From Hysterangium stoloniferum (lineage: Eukaryota > Basidiomycota > Agaricomycetes > Hysterangiales > Hysterangiaceae): a DNA stretch of 64,000 nt. This document shows positions 42,421 to 53,174 of the stretch, piece by piece; position 1 is the stretch's first letter, and each line of letters begins with the position of its first letter. The translations under genes were made by a program, and so were the position numbers. The stretch is taken from contig WHVD01000001.1 in NCBI GenBank assembly GCA_015178975.1, positions 3,038,001-3,102,000 on the forward strand. The letters are read 5' to 3'. A model generated the notes under the pieces. That model ran no database searches. It had not been told where the DNA came from and saw nothing but the letters and a program-made list of their open reading frames with translations.

Positions 42421-42923
42421 AGTCTCACCAAGAACCTGGAACCACTTCCCTTCTGAGAATACAGTCTATTTTCTTTACTCTACTCGACAATCAACTTTTA
42501 TTTTAACTTTTATTTCCTTTTTCCAAAAATTCAACTTTGGTCACCTCGCCTTCACTCCACGACCACCAACCTCTAGTCTATTGCCTCCTCACCTCGTGCC
42601 AGTAACCGAGTGGAGTCCTAATCCCTAAGGATACGAAAGACATAAAGTCGCTTAAGAATCTCCAACCTCTCTTTACCTTCAACCACTACCACCACACAAC
42701 ACCCGTACTATCCACAATCATAACATGTCCCAACCACCTCTCTCAAAGTCCAAATTCTCAAAGTTCAAAAGGATCCCATGAACACCCGCAACCAAGCATC
42801 TCTGGCATCCTGCCACCACCTCCTCGGGATCGCCTTGCACTGAAATAGTTGAGTGCCCTTTCTCTTACCACAAGGCCTCCACCTCTAATTCCTCAAGCTA
42901 TTCCTCAATACACTGGGGATCAA
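42421..42923 (+). other. Post-pol spacer of element E
   Basis: About 500 bp after the chromodomain with stops in all frames. It is CT-rich with CCACC and CTC runs. Near 42780-42920 it grades into a degenerate copy of the 155-bp repeat that follows. Confidence 0.6.
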
Positions 42924-43215
42924 CAGAGACTACCTTGAGAACCATTCACGATTCTTAAGGGTCGCCTCACACCGAAATGGTCGAGACACCCACTCCTTGT
43001 AACCAGGCCCCTCCCTCCAGATATTGGAACCTAAAGGACATCCCTTGGGACGGACCCTCCACTTGAGCCTGGGATCAACAGAGACTACCTTGAGGGTCAT
43101 CCACGATTCTCAAGGGCCACCTCGCACCGCAATGGTCGAGACACCCACTCCTTGTAACCAGGCCCCTCCCTCCAGATGTTGGGACCTGAAGGACATCCCT
43201 TGGGACGGACCCCCC
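42924..43215 (+). repeat. 155-bp tandem duplication before accessory ORF
   Basis: Two tandem copies containing GAGACTACCTTGAG, GGTCGAGACACCCACTCC and GACATCCCTTGGGACGGACC, about 90% alike by eye, with a weaker third copy upstream. The accessory ORF starts within the second half. Confidence 0.8.
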
Positions 43216-44325
43216 GTTCAAACCTCCCCATCCCCTCCACCCGAGGAAGTAGCCCGGAAACATCATGAAAAGGAGGAGCATCACACCTGGAACCAACAGG
43301 AGCTCAGGGAACTTAAAAGAAAGAGGAGAGAGAAGTTCGTACAAGATCGGATAGCCAGGGGAGGAATGGAAGGAGTACCCTCAAAAGCCCAAAGGAGAGA
43401 GAGCAGGATTCGGGAGGGCTACACCCCTATCACACCAATTCTCCCTCCCCTGGGGAAGAAATGGGCGGATTTCGTAGAGACCGAGGAGAGTGATAATGGA
43501 ACCCCCTGCATACATGCCACTGGAGCTAAAAGCTGGAAAGGGAAGGATGGTACTACCTTTTACGATTGGGAACTGGTCAGACGGATTAAACTCCGAAGTA
43601 TCAAGCTGACTCGAGGAGATGACAAGGAACCACCCTCAGGGACCAATCCTCCTCAGGGACCAGCACAGAAAAGGTTTTGGGTCAGCCCCACCAACTCTTT
43701 TTCAGACTCGGAGGATAGTGACACCACCTATCCACAATACAGGGTGAAGTATCTGGGGGAGGACTTGTCTGAAGGGTTCTTACTACCAAAGCCCATACAC
43801 TTTGTCTCTAGCGATCCAAATCAAAGAAGGGAACTTAAACCAACTGTCAGCTTATGGCGTGGGTATCGACCAAACAAGACCTTGACCACCATCGCCATGG
43901 AAAACCCTGTCCAACCCTCTCCCACACCTCCCCCTCTATCTGTTTCCACCCCAGAGTTACAGGAACATGCACCACCACAGCTACGAAATTCCTTGGACCA
44001 CCCCCCGAACCTTCAGCTTTCTATGCCTGCCACTACCTGCGAGCTGTCAACAGCTCCACACCAATCGGAACAGGCCTGCGACGTTGTAATGCTCGACCCT
44101 CCAATTGTCGAGCCACCCTCCACATCTATTCCCTCGAGAAAAAAGGCCCACGGGACACAAAGAGTCTCCCATTCAATCGAACCGGAGGTCCAGGAAACAG
44201 TGATAAGCAGGAACGAGGCTGACGGCAATGTTTGGGTGCGAATAGCAATTAACTACCACTCAGCACAGTTCACCATCAGCAGGGTCCTGAGTCAGCTACT
44301 GCCACGCTACAGCCACCCTTGCTAG
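43024..44325 (+). CDS. Accessory ORF downstream of pol in element E
   Basis: 433 codons in the same direction as pol, between the chromodomain and the 3' LTR, where known gypsy elements normally have nothing or an env-like gene. A Lys/Arg/Glu-rich helical stretch lies near residues 85-130 (ELRELKRKRREKFVQDR), followed by a possibly folded middle (KWADFVETEES, FYDWELVRRIKLRSIKL) and a Pro/Ser-rich end. No signal peptide or membrane span is seen, so an envelope role is not supported. A same-sense open frame at 44319-44639 (ETMVDFYLLINDAAEVEKL) and readable sequence to about 44800 (RMRQKAYSHWVSMVH) may be the broken C-terminus. Function unknown. Confidence 0.5.
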   Translation: MEPKGHPLGRTLHLSLGSTETTLRVIHDSQGPPRTAMVETPTPCNQAPPSRCWDLKDIPWDGPPVQTSPSPPPEEVARKHHEKEEHHTWNQQELRELKRKRREKFVQDRIARGGMEGVPSKAQRRESRIREGYTPITPILPPLGKKWADFVETEESDNGTPCIHATGAKSWKGKDGTTFYDWELVRRIKLRSIKLTRGDDKEPPSGTNPPQGPAQKRFWVSPTNSFSDSEDSDTTYPQYRVKYLGEDLSEGFLLPKPIHFVSSDPNQRRELKPTVSLWRGYRPNKTLTTIAMENPVQPSPTPPPLSVSTPELQEHAPPQLRNSLDHPPNLQLSMPATTCELSTAPHQSEQACDVVMLDPPIVEPPSTSIPSRKKAHGTQRVSHSIEPEVQETVISRNEADGNVWVRIAINYHSAQFTISRVLSQLLPRYSHPC

Positions 44326-44870
44326 AGGGGAAAGTAAGCGACTGCAGAGGACTCGCATCACTGGAAGAGACCATGGTCGACTTTTACCTGCTTATAAATG
44401 ATGCGGCAGAGGTGGAGAAGCTGCAAAGCATTGTTTCAGGAATCAAGCTGTCACCATTCAGACAGCTGTCGGTGAACTTCCCTTGCACCCCTCCCGAAAC
44501 TTCAATCTCTACCCCCCTTACCGACCTTGTCGATCTACTTGAGGAGTTACTTCCTGCTAGTGATGACCGGATAAACCCTGATTGTGTGACCACAGACAGT
44601 ACCACTCCCCAGCAGATGGCACCTCATCTCCTTTCGTGACTGGACCTCGACCCAGCTGACAGGATTCGCCTCATCATCAGGATGCGACAAAAAGCCTACA
44701 GCCACTGGGTATCCATGGTGCACAAAGCGGGACAACTGTCTCCCAACTCTCACAACCCGAAGCTCTGTGAGATTGTAGGTGTGAAGAGTGGTATAAGTTC
44801 TGACCATTCTATATACGAAGAAATGAGTAGAATGGAAGAATATTGACCTATTTGGTGCAATATAAGAGAA
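44319..44870 (+). pseudogene. Probable C-terminal part of the accessory ORF
   Basis: Open frame 44319-44639, then after one TGA a further readable stretch (LDLDPADRIRLIIRMRQKAYSHW). The helical, Leu-rich content continues without overlap from the upstream ORF, suggesting a frameshift near 44320 in a longer protein. Confidence 0.4.
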
Positions 44871-45215
44871 AGTGAGAGAGAGAGAGAGCACGAGATGATG
44901 CAGTAGTCAAAGAGTGCGATGGATCGAGTGGAGGCCTCGACTGTTACAGTTCGAGGCCAGAAGTGTTAGATAGTTCAGATATTGCTACCTATGTAGTAGC
45001 TGACATGTTACCCTGATCACCACTCGTAGTAGACCTAGTTTATGTCTTATGAGTGGTGGTTCTTGGGTAAAAGTGTGTCTGAGTTTCATTTGGTGCCGAG
45101 TGCACCCACAAGTATACACAATGCTTCGAACTAATGAAATATGCAATATTCAAATAATATAAAAGATAGAAAAATATGAATAGAATGTGTAAAATATAAA
45201 TAAAATAAAAGGAGT

Positions 45216-45243
45216 GTTTTACCACAATGAAACTGTGGTAAAA
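45216..45243. other. Perfect 10-bp hairpin before the element E polypurine tract
   Basis: TTTTACCACA and TGTGGTAAAA flank a 7-nt loop (ATGAAAC), about 155 bp upstream of the polypurine tract. It lies in the otherwise AT-rich non-coding stretch 44880-45397. Role unknown; it could be an RNA-processing or packaging structure. Confidence 0.6.
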
Positions 45244-45397
45244 GCATACTCCTCACAGTAGGTCCCCTCCATAACAAGCGGGAGGAATGGGGTCAAGTGA
45301 TACTACAGCTAGGGGGTTCCGACAAGGAAGCATGGGGAGGAGTCCCCAGTAGACTACAAGACTTTGCATGATATGGTCCTCCGAACTGGGGGGGCAC

Positions 45398-46271
45398 TGT
45401 GAAGGATAGGTCACATAGGAGGTGCGACTAAAGGCTCTAAGCCTCTTCCCTTAGCCGCTTTATAATTCCTTTATTTCCTTTATTTTTTATATTTTTTATT
45501 CCCTTTCTATCACTCATAAATACTGGTCATACCCCCTTTTATTAGTTTGAGAGTCCATTGTTAAGTTTTCAGTGGCGCTGTTCTTAGACCATATAACTTT
45601 CTGTTTGTCTGAGTAGGTAACAGTTAACTCGTTGTAAACGGATGAGTACTATAATACAAGTCTCATCCATATATACCCTAGTAACCTGCTTACTAATAGC
45701 CCTGAGTCCTTGCCGCTCGTTTACCAAATTCCCAAAAGTTAACATCCATGTATGCTTGTGGGCGCTCTCACCCACAAGAAGTATGTGCATGTCACAGTAG
45801 TAGTCACACGCGAGAAACTTAGACACTTTTCAACCCCAACAACCATCACCTGCACATGCAAGTACTGGTTCAGGGTCTTGTCTAAAACAAACCTTCACTC
45901 TATCTCTCTTCATAGATCTACAGTAACTATACTTTGCACTGAAACAGTCGAAGTCAGTTACTACTATTCGACTTGACTTCAAGCTCTTGCTTTGCACGGT
46001 AAGAATACCCATTGTGGCTCACTTTCTTAGGATATTCTCTCTCTCTCGCAATATATAATTTCTCTTAACTACTTGGCCATCGGCCCAACTAGCTATACAG
46101 TCAGATCATACCGAAAGGTCGATCCACCCTTGTAATTATCTACCGATCGCACCTTAAAGGTCAATTGTAATCTATATCTCGACTACCTAAAACTACTAGT
46201 CAATTGTATTTTGTACTATTGCTAGTCGATAACCATCGCACATTAAGTGGTAAACTACTCAACCCTTTACA
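45398..46271 (+). repeat. 3' LTR of element E
   Basis: 874 bp, TGTGAAGG...CCTTTACA, directly after the G-rich polypurine tract. A TATA-like CATATATACCC lies near 45670 and is preceded by a conserved ACGGATGAGTACT block that recurs at 60760. The right end touches element B integrase at 46272. Confidence 0.75.
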
Positions 46272-46274
46272 CTG

Positions 46275-49200
46275 ATCTTGAAATCAGGAGGCAGAAGTCG
46301 ATTCTTATCCGCAGACCGTTGGTATCATTCTTGGGCCATTGTGATAGTTTTACGAAGTTCTTGATGTAGCTCTTCAAGGTTTGTAACAAAGTCTTGAGTG
46401 TGGGTGGATGCGAGATTGTGTTCCAGGTGGATCGCAATATTGGGGTTGTAGCCTTTGTTTGGGAAGAAAGGCGAAATGCCAGTAGTGGCATTCGGTGCGT
46501 TGTTATATGCGAATTCGGCTAGTGGTAGTAGTGATTTCCAATTATCTTGTTGATAGTTACAATAGACACAGATGTACTGTTCCAAGGTTTGATTCATGCA
46601 TTTGGTTTGGCTGTCACCTTCCAGGTGATAGCCCAAAGTGAAGTGTAATTTCATGTCTAGTGCTTTTCTGAGTGACCTAAAAAAGTGAGAGACAAACTCG
46701 GATCCGTGATCGGATGTGACATGCGATGGAACACCATGCTTGGAAAATACATGGGTGACGAATAATTTGGCTAACTGTACAGATGTTATCATGTCATATG
46801 TTGGAATGAAGATACTTTGCTTAGTGAGCCAATCCACAACAACTAGGATTGCTGTATGACCTTCAGATGCTGGTAGGTGCTCGATGAAATCCATAGAAAT
46901 CGAGTTCCAGGGTTTTTCTGGTATTGGTAACTGTTTGAGTAGGCCATATAGTTTATGTCGCTGTGATTTAGAGTGTAGACACGTTGTACAAGATTTGCAA
47001 TAGTGCTTAATGAAATCTCAGATGCCGGGCCCTATATATTCTCTTCTAATGAGTGATAGAGTCTTATTGAGGCCGAAATGTCCCAAGATCAGGTGATCGT
47101 GCTTATGTTGTAAGATTCACAGCCGAAGGGTGTCGGAATCTGGTACATAGATGCGGTTGTCAAGTCTAATGAAACCTTGTGAGTCTAATGACCATCAGGG
47201 TTGATCAGGGTTGGATGGGTTATCAAGGTGTGCTTTGGTGACTGGGTCTGATGGAATTGCCGATAATATATCTTGATGTAATTTCTCGGTATCCATAAGA
47301 ATAACACTCCGCAAGACTGGATGAATGAGGTAAGTGGCTCAGTGTTACGACCCGTTCCCGGATGTTTCAATATCCAACTTCTGATCTCCGACTACAGAAC
47401 ATCATAGTTACCGTATCATCTGTATCCTCCCTTGTTCCACATTTGGTAATTTGTCCGTCGACAAGTATTCACTCGTTTGTTTGTTATATTCCCATTTCAG
47501 AATATTGTCTCCCTAATATGTCTTATTGTATTTCCGTTTTAAGAACACTTCCGTTTCCGTCTTATTATGGTCTTAGTTTGTAGTACAATAATGAGAAGAC
47601 TTATATTAGTTTCTGCAAATTTGTACTTTACCTTAGATCTGATATCGACTTAGTTTCTTATTCCTCCTCCTGTCTTTCTGTACACTCTATATTCGGAACT
47701 CTTTGGAACTCTTAATATCTGTATCTTCCATCGTAAATCTCACCTTTGAAATTAAGGACTTCGAGCGTTTGCGTAGAGGCGCAGCACATAAGCTGAAGCC
47801 AACGTCCTGACCCTACCGGACAGTTCCCGAGTTCCCGGTGACTTCCCGATAGTTCCGGAATAAGTTCCCGACACGGCACTTAACACTCAGATAGATGCGG
47901 ACAGTTGTTCCGATGAAAACATAGGCTTGAAATTATGTGGATTAACTGTGGTGTAGTCACTACTCCCCTCTTTAGGATAGACGTCCCATCATCTAGTCAT
48001 AGCATCGGGTTTTCCACCAAGGCGGCTGGGACGGAAGCTGATTACCATATTGAAAGCAGAGAGGTATTTGGACCATTGGGCTTGCTGATGGGTGAGGAGT
48101 TTTGTGGTTGAAAAGTAAACCAAATTCTTGTGGTTGGTAATAACATCTATCAGGTGAGCCGATCCCTCCAAATAATGTCGCCAAATTTTGAAAGCTTCGA
48201 ATATCACAAGTAGTTCTTTATCGTGAACATCATAGTTGAGTTTGGGTGCCGAAAATGTGCGAGACAAAAAAGCTACTGGGTGTACTTCACCATCAGTGTC
48301 CAGAATGGACAATATTGCAGCAAGCGCATAATCCGAGGCATCAGTTTCCACAATAAGTTGAATGTCAGGTTTCCAGTGCGACAAAATAGGGGCAGATGTA
48401 AATGCACTTTTCAAATCTTGGAATGCCATTCGGCATTCTTCGGAGAAATTCCATGGGGCGTCTTTACGAGTAAGACAAGTGAGCAGAATGGTAATTTTTG
48501 AGTAGTTGTGAATGAAACGTCGGTAAAAATTGGCGAAGCCTAAAAAAGATTGAATATCTTTAACCTTTCAGGGTTCCGGCCAATCTTGAATGACTTGAAT
48601 TTTGGAGTTGTCCATGTGGAGACCGTCAGGTCCCATCATGAAACCTAAATATTCAACTGTGTCAACATCAAAAGAACATTTTTTACCATTTGCAAAAAGA
48701 CCATGTTTTTGGAGTCTTCGGAGGACTTCACAAATGTGTTCATCATGAAGTGTGGGATCTTCGGAGAATATGAGAATGTTGTCTAAGTACACAATGATGA
48801 AGACATCAAGGAGATCAGAAAAAACGTCATTGATAAAACGTTGAAAGACCGATGGAGCATTGGTGAGGCTGAAGGGCATCACTAACCATTCGAAGGAGCC
48901 ATAGCGAGTGCGAAAAGCCGTTTTCCATTCATCGCCTTCGGCGATCTGAACCAAATGATAGGCATGTTTGAGATCTATCTTTGTATAGATTCGGGCCTTC
49001 TGAGGGGCATCGAGTAAATCAGAGATTAGTGGTAATGGGTACTTATCTTTTCGAGTGATCGCATTTAGTCCTCGAAAATCAATGCAAAGCTGAAGGGAAC
49101 CGTCTTTTTTCCGAATGAATAGGACAGGGGCTCCATAAGGAGACTTTGAGGGTCGGATAAAACCTATAGCCAAATGTTCATCCAAGAAATCTCGGATAGC

Positions 49201-50060
49201 CGATAATTCGGACTGTGAGAGAGGATAAATTGGGCCTAGGGGCAGATGTAAACCTTCTTCCATATCAATTTTCAAACCATAAGGCCTGTGAGGGGCAAGT
49301 CGATCAGCTTTTTGTTTACTGAAGACATCTGCAAATTCATGGTATTTTTCTGGAACACCTTCTAAATCTGTGATAGGTTCAGTCACCGGGGATGCAAAGT
49401 GGCCGGTGACTTTGTCAACTTTAAGATTGACTGTAAATGCTCGGGAGCTGTCCAACTTGATGGCTCTCATAAAAGCTGCGGCATGTATTAGAGAGATGGG
49501 TGGCAGAGAGCTCAGATTTGCCACGGGGGCTGGAGGTGCCATAGAGGCCATATTTGCCAAAACGGGTGGAAATGGACCAGTCGTATTGGGTGCTGATGGG
49601 GTTTGGAAATGGATACTGCCCAATACCCAATCAATCAATGGATTGTAGCGGGTGAGCCAGTTATGTCCTAGAACCACGGAGCAGCTCGGGTCCAACTGTA
49701 TTACAAAAAACGTAACTGTCTGAAAGGTTCCACATGAGAACCAAAGTCAGAGTTCGCAGGCTTTTGAGATTACAGAGTTTGAGGTACCATCAAAGAGTCA
49801 GAGCGGAATTGGATCTATTGCATATGTTTTTAACTGATTTTTTAGGGAAAAACTTGTATCTATAAAACAATGGGTTGAACCTGAATCTATGAGAGCTTGA
49901 AAAGAGAGACTCCCGAGGGGTTCCGAAGTAAGATTTATGAACAAGGAATCAGGATCATACAGAGTGGATGCATTAAGATGGCAATTTTCCAGTGTGTGGG
50001 GAGATTCAATGCAACTCTCCAACTGCACGGAATCCAGAGAGTTGCTTAATCTTTTTTTGA
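46275..50060 (-). pseudogene. pol: pol of element B
   Basis: Protease ALIDSGSTHCFID (about 49875). The RT at 48568-49695 has a catalytic box altered to YLDN (48778-48789), a G-to-A change in a CpG. RNase H at 47989-48429 is uninterrupted (VETDASDYALAAIL...[10 protein letters not shown]), showing the empty Tc1 site. The TGA at the RNase H-integrase junction is shared with A, D and F. Integrase is split by the solo LTR at 47343-47885; its core (SMDFIEHLP, SDHGSEFVSHF) is at 46325-46894. Several further stops fit CGA to TGA. Confidence 0.88.
47343..47885 (+). repeat. Solo LTR (second family), target duplication CTCAG
   Basis: 543 bp, TGTTACGACCCG...GCACTTAACA, flanked by CTCAG at 47338-47342 and 47886-47890. 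It is related to 53429-54011 and distinct in its middle from the element A LTRs, but shares the TAAGCTGAAGCC block. Confidence 0.92.
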
Positions 50061-51351
50061 CTCAGCAGCCAGCTTAGCTGGTTGTGAGGTTGTGGCCATA
50101 TTGGCTGATCGGGCTTTTGTGGCCTTCGGGCATGCGGCAACTCGGTGTCCGGGATCTGCACACAACAAACAAAGGTTGTTGTCCATTTGGCATTGCTTTT
50201 CCTGTGGTAGGAGTTTGCCATCAGAGCCGGGTTTGCCAGTTAAGTCGGGTTTGTCTTTGTCTTGAGACTTATTTGACTGTTTGCCCTTGCCTTTTTTGTT
50301 GTTAGAACCCTTGTTTTCGGATTTCTTATCGGAATTCAAGTTGCTACTATTGCTGGTGTTTTGATTACCAGACTTGTTGGCATTCTTATTGTCTGATGAT
50401 TTTTTATCCAATGGGTTTTCGCGACTAATTTCCAAATGTCGTTCCCAGTATCAGGCATCTGCGTTTTGGGCCTTTAGATGCATGAGGGGGTGAGTCTTCA
50501 GTTGGCTGGTCTCTCCTTTAGAAACTTCGTCTTTGAGGCGAAATGGGAGGCCGGAGTAAAACTGGTAACAGAGGGCCGAATCGTTCCAGTCGCAATGCGC
50601 AGTGAGGTTGTTGAAGTGGACGATGTAGTCGGTGATGTGCTGGGTGTCTTTCATTTTGAGGTTAGAAAGCACGGTTTCAGCATTGCCGGTCTGGTCGTAG
50701 AGACCGAAGTTTGTTTCGAGTTCCTCAACAAAGGCATCCCAGTCATGAAGCCAATTGGGATCCTCAGATGTGAGGCCAGAGAATGCAGGTTTAAACCAGG
50801 CTGCTGTGGAATCCTTAAGGTATGAAAGTGCAAGGTTTACCTTTTGGTCATCCATTGCGAATGCAGCTGGGCGGTCCCAAAAGTTGAATCGACATTGCAT
50901 ATGAAATGTCGGCAATTTCTTCGGGTTTGAGCCAGTAAACAGTTTGGGTTTGTTGACTCGGGTTTGCCCAGGTTCTTTTTCCTTGGTATTGTTTTTAAGG
51001 AATTCGTTAAGGGATCCTAGGGTACCTGAAAACAATTCCCATGTCTTGTCGGGATCGAAATCCGGTTTTTGTTTTGTGGACTTCTTAGAACCACTGGCCT
51101 GAGGTACAGGTTGGTCACCATCCTCGGGTTCAGGTTCCGGAGCCGATTGATTGTCATCCCTTTCGGGTGCTTCAGGTTTGGTTGCTTCAGTAACTTCTTC
51201 AGCATCACCAGTAATATCCACAAAGTGGGATTCTTCGGAGGTTTCTGGTTGCGGGGTTCTCAGAGTAGCTCATGCTGTATACAAGAAAGGAGACTTGAGA
51301 TTGGAAGATTCTGCTTCACCACTTGGCTTGGCATCTTTTTTTCTCAGAGGC
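50046..51351 (-). pseudogene. gag: gag of element B
   Basis: Starts MPLRKKDAKPSGEAES at 51351. Capsid-like region 50451-51221 and CCHC knuckle CLLCADPGHRVAAC near 50140. In-frame TGAs lie near 51270 (CGA in element A) and at about 50452 (Asp-Ala-stop-Tyr-Trp). The gag end carries the in-frame slippery heptamer A-AAA-AAA (50052-50058), then GAT TAA. Reading continues into pol by a -1 shift. Confidence 0.88.
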
Positions 51352-51390
51352 ATGATTAACGGAAAATGCGAGTGTGAAATGAGAATATAC

Positions 51391-52110
51391 TGCTAAGAAC
51401 TGAAAACTGACTGATGTCAGTTGGCCAATGGGGACCGATTGGAAGGACTTGGCTTCAGCTTATGTGCTGCGCCCTCACAATTATCTGTTGGGTGTCCTTA
51501 GATTTCAGGCAGATGAAGACTGGTCCTCACGAATACCTCTCGGCGAGTGGCCAATCGGAAATGAAGGATAAGTTGAGTGTCAGGCCAAGGGGTCGGGGAC
51601 TGAGGGTGGGCAAGCGCATGCAAAGGTGGATGGCGGGATACTTAGTATGGTGTATTCTGAGTTGATATTCTGATTGCCTAGTAACTACAAATACAGCGAG
51701 TTCATATACAAGTATTCGGCATCTAGAATTACTAACTAGGAGAAGAGCAGAAAATGGTATTGACAAATAAACTTGACTAGGAACGGGAAGGTTGTGATTA
51801 GTTCAGAGGCCGGGGAATAACCGAGAACGGAATTACAAGAAAAGGAAATAGTCCAAGGGTTACATGTATATATAGACATATGTGAAACATAGAGTAAAAC
51901 GGATCATCATAATGAAAAGGGACGTATCAGAGTTAAACCAGATAGTACGAGTATATTTGACGGGGGCGTAAACAGAGTTTGATTGCCACGAAAGCATATG
52001 TCAGCATCGGGAAGCTGACAGCTTCCGATGTGGGGACTTGAGTGATGACTTGAATTGTTGATAGGTGGCAATAACCTCGGGGACCGTCGGGTTGCAACAC
52101 AGTTGTAGCA
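51391..52110 (-). repeat. 5' LTR of element B
   Basis: 720 bp with mutated ends (TGCTAAG...TTGTAGCA on the plus strand). It matches the element A LTRs along its length. Confidence 0.9.
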
Positions 52111-53174
52111 CTCAGTTGGAAGTTACATGGGATGGAACTCTGTGCTTGGAAAATATGTGGATAATAAAAAGTTCCGCTAACTGCACGGACGTAATTGTAT
52201 CATAAGTAGGGATGGATATACCTTGTTTTGAGAATCTGTCAACAACAACTAGAATGGCAAAAAAGCCTTCAGAATCCAGTAGGTGTTCAATGAAATCCAT
52301 AGAGATAGAATTCCATGGGTGTTCCGGTACTGGGAGTTGTTTCAAAAGGCCGTATGGCTTGTGTCACTGAGATTTCAAGTGGGGACAAGTAGTGCAAGAT
52401 TTACAATAGTGCTTAACGAATCCACAGAGTCTGGGCCAAGTATATTCTCTTCTTATTAATGATAGAGTTTTGTTGTACCCAAAATGTCCTGAAAGTGGAT
52501 GATCATGTTTGTACTGAAGGATCCTGAGGCAGAGGCCGTCGGAGTCCGGTACATAGATCCAATAGTCAAGTCTAATGAAACCATGCTGATCAAGAGACCA
52601 CCGGGGTTGATCAGGGTCCATGGGATTGCCAAGGTGAGCTTTAGTAATGGGGTCTAGTGGAATTGCTGATAGAATATCTTGATGTAACTTCTCAATATCC
52701 ATAATGATAATTCCACAGAAAATGGGATGGATGAGGAAAGTTATGCAGACTGATGTGGTAAGTTGCTGATTCGTGAAAATAGGTTTCAGGTTGTGCAGGT
52801 TTACCGTGGCATAGTCATTGCTCCCCTCTTTAGAATAGATGTCCCATCATCTAGTTAAAGCGTCGGGTTTGCTGCCGAGATGGCCAGGTCGAAAATGGAT
52901 AATCATATTGAAGGTGGATAGATATTCAGACCAGTGGGCCTGCTGATGGGTCAAACGTTTCATGGGAGAAAAGTATTCCAGGTTGTTGTGATCTGTTACA
53001 ACGTCAATTGGAGTTCCCGAGCCTTCCAAGTAGTGTCGCCATGCTTAGAAAGCTGAAAAAATTGCCAGGAGTTCCTTATCATGAACATCATAGTTGAGCT
53101 CTGCTCCAGTAAAAGTCTGGGACAGAAAAGCCACAGGGTGAACTTCTCCATCGGAGTCCTGGATAGATAGAATG

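Larger units (their letters stand above)
35188..46271 (+). mobile_element. Element E: gypsy chromovirus with accessory ORF, 5'-truncated
   Basis: Order: gag remnant (35190-36090), protease, RT, RNase H, integrase, chromodomain-like end (to 42410), accessory ORF (42420-44880), untranslated region, polypurine tract AACTGGGGGGGCAC (45384-45397) and 3' LTR (45398-46271). The 5' LTR and gag start are lost at the junction with element C. The 3' LTR abuts the integrase codons of element B, so E probably inserted into B. It carries a 1.41-kb insertion at 38942-40352. Confidence 0.82.
46272..52110 (-). mobile_element. Element B: chromovirus, 3'-truncated, relative of A
   Basis: Minus-strand element of the same family as A: 5' LTR (51391-52110), gag, pol to the integrase C-terminus (DFKI at 46275). 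The chromodomain, the antisense-gene region and the 3' LTR are gone, replaced by element E. The 5' LTR abuts the integrase codons of element D at 52111, so B inserted into D. A solo LTR lies at 47343-47885. Confidence 0.88.

Noticed and set aside
44766-45257. Solo LTR with TGTGAG...CTCACA ends
   Set aside because: Flanking 5-mers (AGCTC and GTAGG) do not match and no related copy was seen.
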